NCBI RefSeq assembly: GCF_001713395.1
Contig: NZ_CP016450.1
Coordinates: 4,022,501 to 4,086,500, forward strand
Direction of reading: 5' to 3'
Source of the DNA: Sinorhizobium sp. RAC02
GTDB taxonomy: Bacteria; Pseudomonadota; Alphaproteobacteria; Rhizobiales; Rhizobiaceae
Length of the DNA stretch: 64,000 bases
A program made the position numbers and the translations under genes. Shown one piece after another: positions 8,915-17,286 of the stretch (the first letter of the stretch is position 1; each line of letters begins with the position of its first letter). A model generated the notes under the pieces. That model was not told where the DNA came from. It saw only the letters and a list, made by a program, of their open reading frames with translations, and did no database searches.

Positions 8915-9979
8915 TCAAACCCAGCCGCCGAGTTCCCGGCGCACGACTTTTTCCAGCACGGCCATGCCTTCCGGAGAGTCATTCAGACAGGGAATGTGCG
9001 TGAATTTCTCGCCGCCATTGTGGTGGAAGCTTTCAGCGGCCTGCTCGGCGATCTCTTCCAGCGTCTCCAGGCAGTCGGAAACGAATCCGGGATTGAGCAC
9101 GGCGATGCGCTTGATGCCGTCCTGTGCGAGCTTTTCCACGGTCTTGTCCGTATAGGGCTGCAGCCATTCTTCCGGTCCGAAGCGGGACTGGAAGGTGATC
9201 ATCAGTTTCTCTTCGGACCAGCCGAGTCGTTCGCGCAGCAGGCGCGTGGTCTTCTGGCACTGGCAGTAATAGGGGTCGCCCTTCTCGAAGTAGCTCTTCG
9301 GAATGCCGTGGAAGGAGGTGAGCACCCGCTCCGGCTCCCAGTCGAGCGTCGCCAGGTGTTTTTCGATCGAGACGGCGAGCGCGTCGATATAGTCCGGATC
9401 GTCGTGATAGGGCGGTACGGTGCGCAGCGCCGGCTGCCAGCGCAGCTTGAGCAGCGTCTCGAAGGCCTTGTCGTTGACGGTCGCAGTGGTCGCTGCCGCA
9501 TATTGCGGATAGAGCGGGAACACCAGGATGCGCTCACAGCCTTGTTTCTGGAGGTAGTCCATGCGGGACGCGATCGACGGCTGGCCGTAACGCATGGCCC
9601 AGTCGACGACGACCTCGGAATGTTCGGCAAGCGCCTTTGCCATCAACTCGGCCTGGCTGCGCGTATAGGTACGCAGAAAGCTCTCGTTCTTTTCCTTGTT
9701 CCAGATCGTCTCATAGGCCTTGCCGACCTTGCCGGGACGGGTGTTGAGCACGATGCCGAACAGGATTGGATACCAGGCGAGGCGCGACCATTCGATGACG
9801 CGCCGGTCCATCAGGAATTCCTTCAGGTAGCGGCGCATGGAGGTGTAGTCCGTGCCGTCAGGCGTGCCGAGATTGATGAGCAGCACACCCACCTTGCCGT
9901 GCTTGACGGGCGGGTGGCTGGCGGGCTTTGCGGCGAGGTCCTGCATGGGGCGATCCTGTGCGTGCGGGGTGTCGGTCAT
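8915..9979 (-). CDS. hemH: Ferrochelatase
   Basis: Inserts ferrous iron into protoporphyrin IX, the last step of haem synthesis. The 354-residue length is normal for alphaproteobacteria. The conserved catalytic His224 lies in TSFHGIPKSYFEKGD, and the acidic metal-entry region is in DCLETLEEIAEQA (Glu305). A CQCQ pair follows the His motif. The first 25 residues are a variable extension and an internal start is possible. The gene is monocistronic, and I did not recognise an Irr or Fur box upstream. Confidence 0.96.
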   Translation of the reverse strand: MTDTPHAQDRPMQDLAAKPASHPPVKHGKVGVLLINLGTPDGTDYTSMRRYLKEFLMDRRVIEWSRLAWYPILFGIVLNTRPGKVGKAYETIWNKEKNESFLRTYTRSQAELMAKALAEHSEVVVDWAMRYGQPSIASRMDYLQKQGCERILVFPLYPQYAAATTATVNDKAFETLLKLRWQPALRTVPPYHDDPDYIDALAVSIEKHLATLDWEPERVLTSFHGIPKSYFEKGDPYYCQCQKTTRLLRERLGWSEEKLMITFQSRFGPEEWLQPYTDKTVEKLAQDGIKRIAVLNPGFVSDCLETLEEIAEQAAESFHHNGGEKFTHIPCLNDSPEGMAVLEKVVRRELGGWV

Positions 9980-10021
9980 AGCGCTTCTACGCGGTAGCAG
10001 CCGATTGGTTCAGAATCGTTC

Positions 10022-10059
10022 TAAAAAGAAATGCCGGCCCGGGAAAGCCCGGACCGGCA
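10022..10059 (-). terminator. Terminator of the 5'-nucleotidase gene
   Basis: A 12-position GC-rich stem with one mismatch (10032-10043 with 10048-10059), followed on the minus strand by a U-rich tract (10022-10030). It lies 24 bp past the 5'-nucleotidase stop codon and 43 bp upstream of the hemH start. Confidence 0.9.
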
Positions 10060-10082
10060 GAAAAAGTGGAGACAAATTGTCC

Positions 10083-12059
10083 TTATTTGGTCGGGATCGA
10101 CAGCTCCGTGCCGATATGCAGCGCGCGCGGCCGCGGATTGTTGTTGGCCTCGGCAATCTTGCGCCACAGCGTACCGTCGCCATAGGCGGCCTTGGCGAGA
10201 TCCCACAGCGTGTCGCCGCGGGCGATGACATGCTTGCCGCCGGCGGTCGTCGTCGCCGCGGTGTCGGATGCCGTCGTCGTGGCTTCCGAACCGGTCGCGG
10301 TGGTGGCAGATCCGGACGCAGCTTCACCCGTTGTCGCAGCGCCTTCGACGGATTTTGCCGCCGTGTCCGTGGAGGTTGCTGTCTCACTCGTGGCTGGCTT
10401 GGCCTCGGTGCTGGTTGCGGTCTCGGCGGTTGCCGGGGTTTCAACGACCGTGGCAGCCGCGACCTCGGTGATGCGGCCGTCCGTATAGGGCTTGTAGGGG
10501 CGGTTTGCGGCTAGATAATCGGCAACGACAAGTTCGAGGTTCGGGCCGAAATCGTAGGCGTTCATGCCGGCCTTGGCGAATACGGAGTAGCCGTCACCGC
10601 CCGAGCGCATGTAGTTGTTCGAGACCACGCCATAGGTCTTGGCCGGATCGAGCGGCACGAAGGCGTCGCCCTCCTTGACCTCGACGGAGACGACGCGGCT
10701 GCCTGGTGGCTTCGACTTGTCGAAGGAATACTTCATGCCGGAGACCTGCGGGAAGCGCCCGGCGCCTTCCTCGATCTGGCCGAGACCGTTCTCGAGGGCA
10801 GCGACGATATCCGAGCCCTTGAGCTGGAAGGTCGCGACGGTATTCTGGAACGGCAGCACCGAGAGCACTTCGCCCATCGAAACCGGGCCGCCGTCGATCG
10901 AGGCGCGCAGACCGCCGCCATTGGTGATGGCGATCGTCATGCCCTGGGCCTTGGTGCGGTCAAGGATGGCGTCCGTCACGAGGTTGCCCATGGCGCATTC
11001 GGCCGCACGGCAGACTTCGCGCGAGCCGTCGATCGGCGAGGCACTCTCGGCGACGATTTTGTTCTTCAGTTCCTCGATCGGGCCACCGAGTTCCTTGATG
11101 CGGGCCAGCACGGCTTCATCCGGCTTGATGGAGCTGTCGATCAGGATCGGCTCACCGGACGATGCCTTCACGACGCCGGCGTCGTCGAAGACGACCTTCA
11201 GGTTGCCAAGATATTTCGAATAAGCGCCGGCCTGCACGACGGGCACCTTGTAGCCGCCGGGATTGTCGACCAGCGTCGGGTAGGGCCCATCCGCCTTGTC
11301 CGAGGTGTTGGAAAGGAACGTGTTGGTATGGCCGCCGACCACGACATCGACATCCGGGATTTTGGCGATTGCCGCCAGGTCGCGTGGATAGCCGACATGG
11401 GTGAGCGCGATGATCTTGTTGACGCCCTGTTTCTTCAGCTCGCCGATGGCGGCGGTAATGTCGGCGACGTCGTCGCCGATCAGCACGTTCGGGCCGGGGG
11501 AGGAGAGTTCCGCCGTGTCGTTTGCCACGGCACCGACAATGCCGATCTTCTGGCCGCCCTGGTCCAGTACGATGAACGGTTTGATACGGTCGCCGAGCTT
11601 CGAGCTTGCGCTGGCCGCAACATTGGCGGTGACGACCGGGAACTGCACCTTGTCGAGGAAGGTCGCCAGCCCGTCCTCGCTGTCGTCGAATTCATGGTTG
11701 CCGACGGTCATGGCGTCGAACTTCATCAGGTTCAGGAACTCGGCTTCCACCGCACCCTTGTAGGTCGTGTAGAACAGCGAGCCCTGGAAATTGTCGCCGG
11801 CATTCAGCAGCAGCACATTCTTGCCGGTCAACGCCTGGCGCTGGGCATCGATCGCAGCCTTGAGGCGCGCGACGCCGCCGAAGCATTCACCCTTGCCTTC
11901 CTCCTCGGCCGAGCAGGTCGAATCGAACTTGTTGATTGCCTCGATGCGGGAATGCAGATCGTTGATATGCAGGATGTTCAGCTCGTAATCGGCAAGCGCC
12001 GAGCCGCTGGAGAGCGCGATAAGGGAGGCGGCCAGAAGGCCGGATCGGAAAATCGTCAT
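10083..12059 (-). CDS. 5'-nucleotidase/UDP-sugar hydrolase family protein with C-terminal LysM
   Basis: A 658-residue exported metallophosphoesterase. The signal peptide is residues 1-23. The calcineurin-like domain has the metal motifs LHINDLHSR, GDNFQGS, VGNHEFD and GGHTN. A 5'-nucleotidase C-terminal domain (about 330-520) includes ITNGGGLRASI and NNYMRSGGDGY. A Thr/Ala/Glu-rich low-complexity linker (about 530-605) leads to one LysM domain (HVIARGDTLWDLAKAAYGD). It probably dephosphorylates nucleotides in the periplasm while held to peptidoglycan by LysM. Exact substrates are unknown. Confidence 0.9.
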   Translation of the reverse strand: MTIFRSGLLAASLIALSSGSALADYELNILHINDLHSRIEAINKFDSTCSAEEEGKGECFGGVARLKAAIDAQRQALTGKNVLLLNAGDNFQGSLFYTTYKGAVEAEFLNLMKFDAMTVGNHEFDDSEDGLATFLDKVQFPVVTANVAASASSKLGDRIKPFIVLDQGGQKIGIVGAVANDTAELSSPGPNVLIGDDVADITAAIGELKKQGVNKIIALTHVGYPRDLAAIAKIPDVDVVVGGHTNTFLSNTSDKADGPYPTLVDNPGGYKVPVVQAGAYSKYLGNLKVVFDDAGVVKASSGEPILIDSSIKPDEAVLARIKELGGPIEELKNKIVAESASPIDGSREVCRAAECAMGNLVTDAILDRTKAQGMTIAITNGGGLRASIDGGPVSMGEVLSVLPFQNTVATFQLKGSDIVAALENGLGQIEEGAGRFPQVSGMKYSFDKSKPPGSRVVSVEVKEGDAFVPLDPAKTYGVVSNNYMRSGGDGYSVFAKAGMNAYDFGPNLELVVADYLAANRPYKPYTDGRITEVAAATVVETPATAETATSTEAKPATSETATSTDTAAKSVEGAATTGEAASGSATTATGSEATTTASDTAATTTAGGKHVIARGDTLWDLAKAAYGDGTLWRKIAEANNNPRPRALHIGTELSIPTK

Positions 12060-12229
12060 GGTCCTGTTCTCCTTGTTTGCCCGCTGCCGGCGGCGCGGGA
12101 AGGCCTGTCCGTTCCTGGGTAAACTGGAAACATGACAGCCGGCCGGTGGATGTTTTCACCGGTCGCGGGCAACTTCAAGAGAAAAGACGGCGGGCTGAGC
12201 CGATCGCCTGTTTATGCGCGGAAACGAAA

Positions 12230-12249
12230 AAAGGGCCTTGCGGCCCTTT
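12230..12249 (-). terminator. Terminator of the Omp10-like gene
   Basis: An 8-bp perfect stem (12230-12237 with 12242-12249) with a TTGC loop, followed on the minus strand by a U-run. It lies 20 bp past the Omp10-like stop codon. Confidence 0.9.
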
Positions 12250-12269
12250 GATCCGGATGGTGCCGTCGT

Positions 12270-12638
12270 TCAGGCGCGGCGGGCGAGCGAGAACTGTGCG
12301 CCTTCGGCGGTCGTGCAGTTGAGCTGGCTCTGGCTGACGAGCGCACAATTGACCTTTGATTGCGTGTTGCGTACCAGCGAAGTCATGTTGATCTCGACCA
12401 GCGTCGGCGAGGTCTTAATGTAGGTGCCGGATGCGAGAAGCTGGTTGGTGTCGGTCGTGCGCGTCGTGAACGTGCCGCTTGCGAAGGTGGAAACGATGCC
12501 GTTCGGATCAACCCAGGCGCCATCCACACCAGTCTGCTGCTGGCGGACAGGCGGCAAGTCGCGTGGCGCGCGGTCCGATTGGCACGCGGTAAGTGCCACG
12601 GCGGCGGCCAGCAGGCTGAGGGCTGTGATCGGCTTCAT
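12270..12638 (-). CDS. Omp10-like outer membrane lipoprotein
   Basis: A 122-residue lipoprotein. The signal sequence ends in the lipobox LTAC, with lipidated Cys19. The mature part (GAWVDPNGIVSTFASGTFTTRT, then INMTSLVRNTQSKVNCALVS) closely resembles Brucella Omp10 as I remember it, including the C-terminal FSLARR. The start is taken at 12638 because GGGAG lies 6 bases upstream, whereas the ATG two codons earlier abuts the ribosome binding site. The function is structural or unknown. Confidence 0.82.
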   Translation of the reverse strand: MKPITALSLLAAAVALTACQSDRAPRDLPPVRQQQTGVDGAWVDPNGIVSTFASGTFTTRTTDTNQLLASGTYIKTSPTLVEINMTSLVRNTQSKVNCALVSQSQLNCTTAEGAQFSLARRA

Positions 12639-12759
12639 TCGCATCTCCCAGGGTCACGGCGGGGCGAACCACCTGTCCAATTCGCCAGACCATGCCGCGA
12701 AGAGGCGGCGAAAGCAAGACGCGCTGCCCGGCGAGCGGGCATTATCCCATTGAAAGCGA

Positions 12760-12786
12760 AGACGCCCGCGGGTTTGCCGCGGGCGT
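12760..12786 (-). terminator. Terminator of hss
   Basis: An 11-bp perfect GC stem (12760-12770 with 12776-12786). It lies 25 bp past the hss stop codon on the minus strand. The following tract is only moderately U-rich. Confidence 0.8.
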
Positions 12787-12811
12787 CTGCATTCGGGTTT
12801 TATCGTGCTGT

Positions 12812-14263
12812 TCAGCGAACGAGAACGTTCTTGAACTGCCACGGATCCTTCGTGTCGAGGTCTTCCGGGAAGAGGCCCGGGCGGCCTTCGAGCGGGGTCC
12901 AGTCGGTGTAGTGGCCTTCGACCGGGCCGAGATAGGGCGTCTGCACTTCGAGGCAGCGCTTGTAATCGACCTCGTCGGCCTCGACGATGCCGGCTTTCGG
13001 GTTTTCAAGCGCCCAGACCATGCCGGCGAGCACGGCGGAGGTCACCTGCAGGCCGGTTGCGTTCTGGTAGGGAGCGATGCGGCGGGTTTCTTCCAGCGAC
13101 AGGCGCGAACCATACCAGTAGGCGTTCTTGTCGTGGCCGTAGAGCAGCACGCCGAGTTCGTCGACGCCGTCGACCAGTTCGTTCTCGTCGAGAACGTGCA
13201 GGACAGGCTGCTGATGGCCGCCATTGCCGAACATTTCGTGCAGCGACAGCACGGCATCGTTCGCCGGATGGTAGGCATAGTGGCAGGTCGGGCGGTAGGT
13301 GACGTCACCGTCCTTGTCGCGCACCGTGTAGTAGTCGGCAATCGAGATCGACTCGTTATGGGTGACGAGGAAGCCGTATTGCGGGCCGGGCGTCGGGCAC
13401 CAGGAGCGCACGCGCGTGTTTGCGCCGGGCTGTTCCAGGTAGATCCCGGCCTTGCAGCCCTTCTTGTGCTTCTTGGCGTTCTTCGGCATCCACTCTTCGT
13501 GCGTGCCCCAGCCGAGTTCGGCTGGCTGCAGGCCTTCCGAGATGAAGCCTTCGACCGACCAGGTGTTCCAGAAGGTGTTGAACGGCTTCGGGTTCTTGGT
13601 GCGCTGGGTGTCGCGCTCGGCGATGTGCACGCCCTTGACGCCGACCTTCTTCATCAGCTTGGCCCAGCCTTCGCGGTCGTCCTGCGCCGGCTCTTCGACC
13701 TTCAGGTCGAGATCCTTGGCGAGGTTGATCAGCGCCTGCTTGACGAACCAGGAAACCATGCCCGGATTTGCACCGCAGGTGGAAACGGCCGTGGTGCCGC
13801 CCGGATGCTTTTCCTTCTCGCGGCGAAGCGTTTCGCGCAGCGCATAGTTCGTGCGGTCGGCGTTCTTCATATCCTTGTCGAAGTAGAAACCGAGCCAGGG
13901 TTCGATGACCGTGTCGATGTAGAGCACGTCGAGCTTGCGGCAGAGCTTGATCAGGTCGACGGAGCCCGTATCGACGGAAAGGTTGACGCAGAACGCCTGG
14001 CCGTCGCCTTCGGTGAGCAGCGGCTTCAGGATATCCTTGTAGTTTTCCTTGGTGACATGCGCCTTGACGTGGCGCACGCCGTGGCGGGCGTAGATTTCGG
14101 CGTCGGCAGCGTCTTCACGCGGCTCGATGACGATCAGCCGGTTCCGGTCATACTTGAAGTGGCGCTCGATCAGCGGCAGCGTGCCGCGCCCGATGGAGCC
14201 GAAACCGATCATCACGATCGGACCGGTGATTTCGCCATGTACCGGATAGGTGCTGTCTGCCAT
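12812..14263 (-). CDS. hss: Homospermidine synthase
   Basis: An NAD-dependent enzyme that joins two aminobutyl groups from putrescine (or spermidine plus putrescine) to give homospermidine, a main polyamine of rhizobia. The dinucleotide-binding motif is MIGFGSIGRGTLP (about residues 17-29), and CGANPGMVSWFVKQAL lies in the middle. The start at 14263 has AGGAGA 5 bases upstream and gives 483 residues, near the family length. The leader contains GGGCC/GGCCC and TGACAG/CTGTCA inverted repeats (14330-14358) that could take part in control. Confidence 0.93.
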   Translation of the reverse strand: MADSTYPVHGEITGPIVMIGFGSIGRGTLPLIERHFKYDRNRLIVIEPREDAADAEIYARHGVRHVKAHVTKENYKDILKPLLTEGDGQAFCVNLSVDTGSVDLIKLCRKLDVLYIDTVIEPWLGFYFDKDMKNADRTNYALRETLRREKEKHPGGTTAVSTCGANPGMVSWFVKQALINLAKDLDLKVEEPAQDDREGWAKLMKKVGVKGVHIAERDTQRTKNPKPFNTFWNTWSVEGFISEGLQPAELGWGTHEEWMPKNAKKHKKGCKAGIYLEQPGANTRVRSWCPTPGPQYGFLVTHNESISIADYYTVRDKDGDVTYRPTCHYAYHPANDAVLSLHEMFGNGGHQQPVLHVLDENELVDGVDELGVLLYGHDKNAYWYGSRLSLEETRRIAPYQNATGLQVTSAVLAGMVWALENPKAGIVEADEVDYKRCLEVQTPYLGPVEGHYTDWTPLEGRPGLFPEDLDTKDPWQFKNVLVR

Positions 14264-14535
14264 TTGGTTCTCCTGCGGACGGCCCGCTTTTCGCAAAAAC
14301 AGGGCCTCTGAGGGCCCCATAGCATAATATGACAGCGCTAGAGCACAGTTTTCTGTCACAATAAAGGGAGAGCGCTGTCTTCGGCAGCGATATTCTTAAT
14401 GCCCGTTTGACGACAGGGCTCTGCTTGCCAGGCTGGATTTACGCGAGGAGCTTTCACGCGACCCGGCCAGGAATGCGATTCGGTGGACGATCGTCCAAAC
14501 CACGCCGGGTCGCGCTTCAATCGGTCTTGCGATTC
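14264..14535. other. Intergenic region upstream of hss
   Basis: No gene was recognised in 272 bp. It contains an inverted repeat TGACAG (14330-14335) and CTGTCA (14353-14358) about 70 bp before the hss start, placed where an operator or promoter would be. The rest shows no conserved ORF. Confidence 0.35.
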
Positions 14536-14874
14536 TCACACGGCAGCGAGTTGTGCCAGGTGCCCCAGCAGATCGGTTCCCGCGCCGCCTGCGTTGATGG
14601 TTTCGAAATAGTCGTGCCATCCGGATGCTGCGATGCCGGAGACAAGTGCGCCGAGCGCTGCTTCGTCGGGGCAGCGCCACAGGGCAAAAAAGCTTTGCGG
14701 CGGGGCATGCGGAACCTTTGCGTCAACCTCCCCGAGAGCGATCGGCTCGACACCGAGAGCCGACAATCCGGCCATGCCGGCGCCGATGCCAGCGAAGAAG
14801 CTCTGCCGGTCTTGCGCGCCGAGAGCCAGCCATGCGGGTTTCGGCGTGTAGAGTTCGGCCAGATAGTGCGTCAT
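14536..14874 (-). CDS. Small YciI-like/DUF6616-like protein of unknown function
   Basis: A 112-residue cytosolic protein beginning MTHYLAELYTPKPAWLAL. The pattern of a ferredoxin-like alpha/beta protein with a central FFALWRCPD strand and a C-terminal HDYFETINAGG segment resembles small rhizobial proteins of the DUF6616/YciI type. An ATG five codons earlier is possible. It starts 58 bp after the marR stop codon and on the same strand, so both may be co-transcribed and the MarR protein may control it. The function is not known. Confidence 0.6.
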   Translation of the reverse strand: MTHYLAELYTPKPAWLALGAQDRQSFFAGIGAGMAGLSALGVEPIALGEVDAKVPHAPPQSFFALWRCPDEAALGALVSGIAASGWHDYFETINAGGAGTDLLGHLAQLAAV

Positions 14875-14932
14875 GCAATGTTCTTCCATGTCAGCGGTCG
14901 CGGTTGATGGACCGGAGCGCGTGTTTGCAGAT

Positions 14933-15466
14933 TCAAGTGATTGTCCGTTTTGTCGGGGGGAGACTGTGCTCCTGCCGGGTCGCGGCGTCGGTCTTCTGCC
15001 AGATACGATCGAGCAATGTGCTCAGCAGTCGGCTTTCATCGGTACTCAGATCCGAAAAAAGCGAGTCGATCCATTCGGCATGCTGGCGGAAAAGGGCAGC
15101 GGCCGTCGTTTCGCCTCTCTCCGTCAGGCGCACCGTGATCTTGCGGCGATCGTCGGTCGCATGATGACGGGTCAGGAAACCGTCCCGTTCCAGGCCATCG
15201 AGAAGCCCGGTTATCGTTGCGCGCGTCACGCCTGCCCGTTCGGCCAACTCATGCGGGGAAAGTCCGTCCGGCTTGCCCCGCAACAGGAACAGCAGGACAA
15301 ACCTGCCTTCGGACAATTGGTGCGGGGCCAGGCGCGCGGCACAATCGCGATCAATTGCGGCGGTCAGCGCCAGCAATTCAAAACAAAGTCGAAGCTCGCC
15401 GACACCGGAGTGGCCTCGGCGCTGCGCCTCCTCAAGCATGGCGCGGTGTTTTTGTTCAATGTTCAT
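14933..15466 (-). CDS. MarR family transcriptional regulator
   Basis: A 177-residue winged-helix repressor-type protein. The DNA-recognition helix lies in LAERAGVTRATITGLLDGLERDGF (about residues 76-99), followed by the wing HHATDDRRKITVRLT. Helices at both ends would form the dimer interface. It lies downstream of pabC and upstream of the small DUF6616-like gene, all on the minus strand. A palindrome abuts its start codon, consistent with self-repression. The ligand is unknown. Confidence 0.9.
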   Translation of the reverse strand: MNIEQKHRAMLEEAQRRGHSGVGELRLCFELLALTAAIDRDCAARLAPHQLSEGRFVLLFLLRGKPDGLSPHELAERAGVTRATITGLLDGLERDGFLTRHHATDDRRKITVRLTERGETTAAALFRQHAEWIDSLFSDLSTDESRLLSTLLDRIWQKTDAATRQEHSLPPTKRTIT

Positions 15467-15467
15467 A

Positions 15468-15490
15468 AGTCGCCGTATAGTATGGCGGCT
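15468..15490 (-). promoter_or_regulatory. Candidate MarR operator
   Basis: An imperfect palindrome with half sites AGTCGCC (15468-15474) and GGCGGCT (15484-15490); 6 of 7 positions are complementary and the spacer is 9 bp. It sits one base upstream of the marR start codon in the 33-bp gap after pabC. MarR proteins usually bind such sites at their own promoter. Confidence 0.45.
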
Positions 15491-15499
15491 AACTACGTG

Positions 15500-16126
15500 T
15501 CAACCTGCACGCTCGCTCGGGATCAGTCCGCGCAAAGAATTGCCGACGAAAACCATGCCATGGGCAAGGTCCTCCGGCCGCAGGACCTGCTCAACGGCCT
15601 TGCCGCTTTCGAGCAGTTCTTCCCGCAATATGCCGGCGAGCAGGCCGCAAGCGAGTGGCGGCGTTTTCAGGGTGCCTGAACCATCGTCGAGGAAGAGCGA
15701 GGTGATGGTGCCCTCGCAGAGTTCACCGTGCTCGTTGGCGAGGATCACCTCATCGGCCTCCGTTGCCGAGAATTCGGCGCGGGCCGCAGCGTAGGCCGCG
15801 CGGCGGGAGGTCTTGTGACGCAGCAGCGGGTCGGTGGAGGCGAGGCGGGTGGTGGCGACCTTCAGGCGCCATGTCGCGTCGGAGGCGAGAGGGGTGAACG
15901 CGGCTGTCTGCACGTCTATACGACCGTCCGCAAACAGTTCGAGGCGGACGCGCAGAGCGGCTGATGCATGGGTCGGAATGGCCGCGGTCAGCGCATCGCG
16001 TGCTTGTTCGCTGTTCGTGAGCTTCAAGTCTCTTGCCGATTGGGCAAGCCGAGCCAGATGCCGCTCCAACCGCACAAAGCCAACGTCCGGCTCCCAGCGC
16101 AAGGTCTCGATCAGCGAGAGATCCAT
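15500..16126 (-). CDS. pabC: Aminotransferase class IV, probable aminodeoxychorismate lyase
   Basis: A PLP enzyme expected to convert 4-amino-4-deoxychorismate to p-aminobenzoate and pyruvate for folate synthesis. The 208-residue protein is shorter than many class IV aminotransferases. The PLP Lys lies in LLRHKTSRRAAY, and ANEHGELCEGTITSLFL carries the conserved Glu and the phosphate-binding turn. It overlaps pabB by 16 bp, so the pair is translationally coupled. The neighbour makes the lyase role much likelier than branched-chain aminotransferase. Confidence 0.85.
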   Translation of the reverse strand: MDLSLIETLRWEPDVGFVRLERHLARLAQSARDLKLTNSEQARDALTAAIPTHASAALRVRLELFADGRIDVQTAAFTPLASDATWRLKVATTRLASTDPLLRHKTSRRAAYAAARAEFSATEADEVILANEHGELCEGTITSLFLDDGSGTLKTPPLACGLLAGILREELLESGKAVEQVLRPEDLAHGMVFVGNSLRGLIPSERAG

Positions 16127-17268
16127 TGATCCCCCACCGCATAGCGCGCCTTCAGCAGGGCTTCCTCGTATTCGGACTCTGCGGTTGAATCAAAGACGAT
16201 GCCGCCGCCGACGTTGAAGATGGCTTCGCCGTCTTCGTAGAGCGAGATCGTGCGGATCGCGACGTTGAAACGCATGGTGCCATCCGGCGCAATCATGCCG
16301 ATAGCGCCGCAATAGGCGTCGCGCGGGCCGTCCTCCAGGTCGTGCAGGATTTCCATGGCGCGCATTTTCGGCGCGCCGGTGATCGAGCCGCAGGGGAAGA
16401 GGGCGGCGAAGATGTCGCGGATCGAGGTGCCGGGCGTGAGCTTCGCCCGCACATGGCTCACCATCTGGTGCACGGTCGGGTAGGTCTCGACGGCGAAGAG
16501 TTTTGGCACATGAAGCGTGCCGACCTCGGTGATGCGCGAGATGTCGTTGCGCAGCAGGTCGACGATCATGCGATTTTCGGCCTGCGACTTGGGGTCGGCC
16601 TGCATGGCGGCGATGATCCTGACATCCTCCGCCGAATTGGCGCCGCGCGGCGCCGTGCCCTTCATCGGATGCGTCTCGATCCAGCCGTCCCTGTCGATAT
16701 CGAAAAACAGTTCCGGCGAGCGGGAAAGCAGTTGCGGCCCGTCGAGCGAGACGAACGCGCCGTAGCGCACCGGCTGGCGCTCGATCAGCGACCAGAAGGC
16801 GGCGAGCGGGTCGCCCGTCCAGCGGGCGCGGATCGGCATGGTGAGGTTCGCCTGGTAGCAATCGCCTTGTCGCAGATGCTGGTGAAGGCGGTCGAAGCGG
16901 CTGCGGTAGGTCTCGAAATCCCATTGGGCTTTCGGCTCGGTGAGAAAAGGCTCGTTCTCGGTGCGCTGGCGCGGCTTCGTCAGCGGATGGTCGCTCGCCG
17001 GCTTTTCGAAAATGCCGAAACTCATTAGCGGCGTCGGCCGGTTTTCGATGGCCAGCGGGGCTAGCTTCTCTTCGAAGAGATGGCCGGCCTCATAGCTCAT
17101 GAAGCCGGCGATCCAATGGCCCTTTTCGTGCGCCGCCTGCAGGGCCGCAAAGGCGGGCTCGAAGCCGGCGCGGTCGCGCACGGTGACGACCGCGATCGGA
17201 TCGGCGAAAACCACCGTCCGATCCTCGCGGTCGTCCCTGAGGAGCACATAGCGTTCGCGGTCGGTCAT
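16111..17268 (-). CDS. pabB: Aminodeoxychorismate synthase component I
   Basis: Aminates chorismate to 4-amino-4-deoxychorismate with ammonia from a glutamine amidotransferase. The 385-residue chorismate-binding domain shows GDCYQANLTMPI, THPMKGTAPRG, EVGTLHVPKLFAVETY and the strong signature FPCGSITGAPKMRAMEI. A fused PabC domain, seen in some bacteria, is absent; pabC is a separate overlapping gene. No pabA is nearby. The start is the first Met of the frame. Confidence 0.93.
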   Translation of the reverse strand: MTDRERYVLLRDDREDRTVVFADPIAVVTVRDRAGFEPAFAALQAAHEKGHWIAGFMSYEAGHLFEEKLAPLAIENRPTPLMSFGIFEKPASDHPLTKPRQRTENEPFLTEPKAQWDFETYRSRFDRLHQHLRQGDCYQANLTMPIRARWTGDPLAAFWSLIERQPVRYGAFVSLDGPQLLSRSPELFFDIDRDGWIETHPMKGTAPRGANSAEDVRIIAAMQADPKSQAENRMIVDLLRNDISRITEVGTLHVPKLFAVETYPTVHQMVSHVRAKLTPGTSIRDIFAALFPCGSITGAPKMRAMEILHDLEDGPRDAYCGAIGMIAPDGTMRFNVAIRTISLYEDGEAIFNVGGGIVFDSTAESEYEEALLKARYAVGDQWISR

Positions 17269-17286
17269 GCGGGCGTCCGGCTTCTT

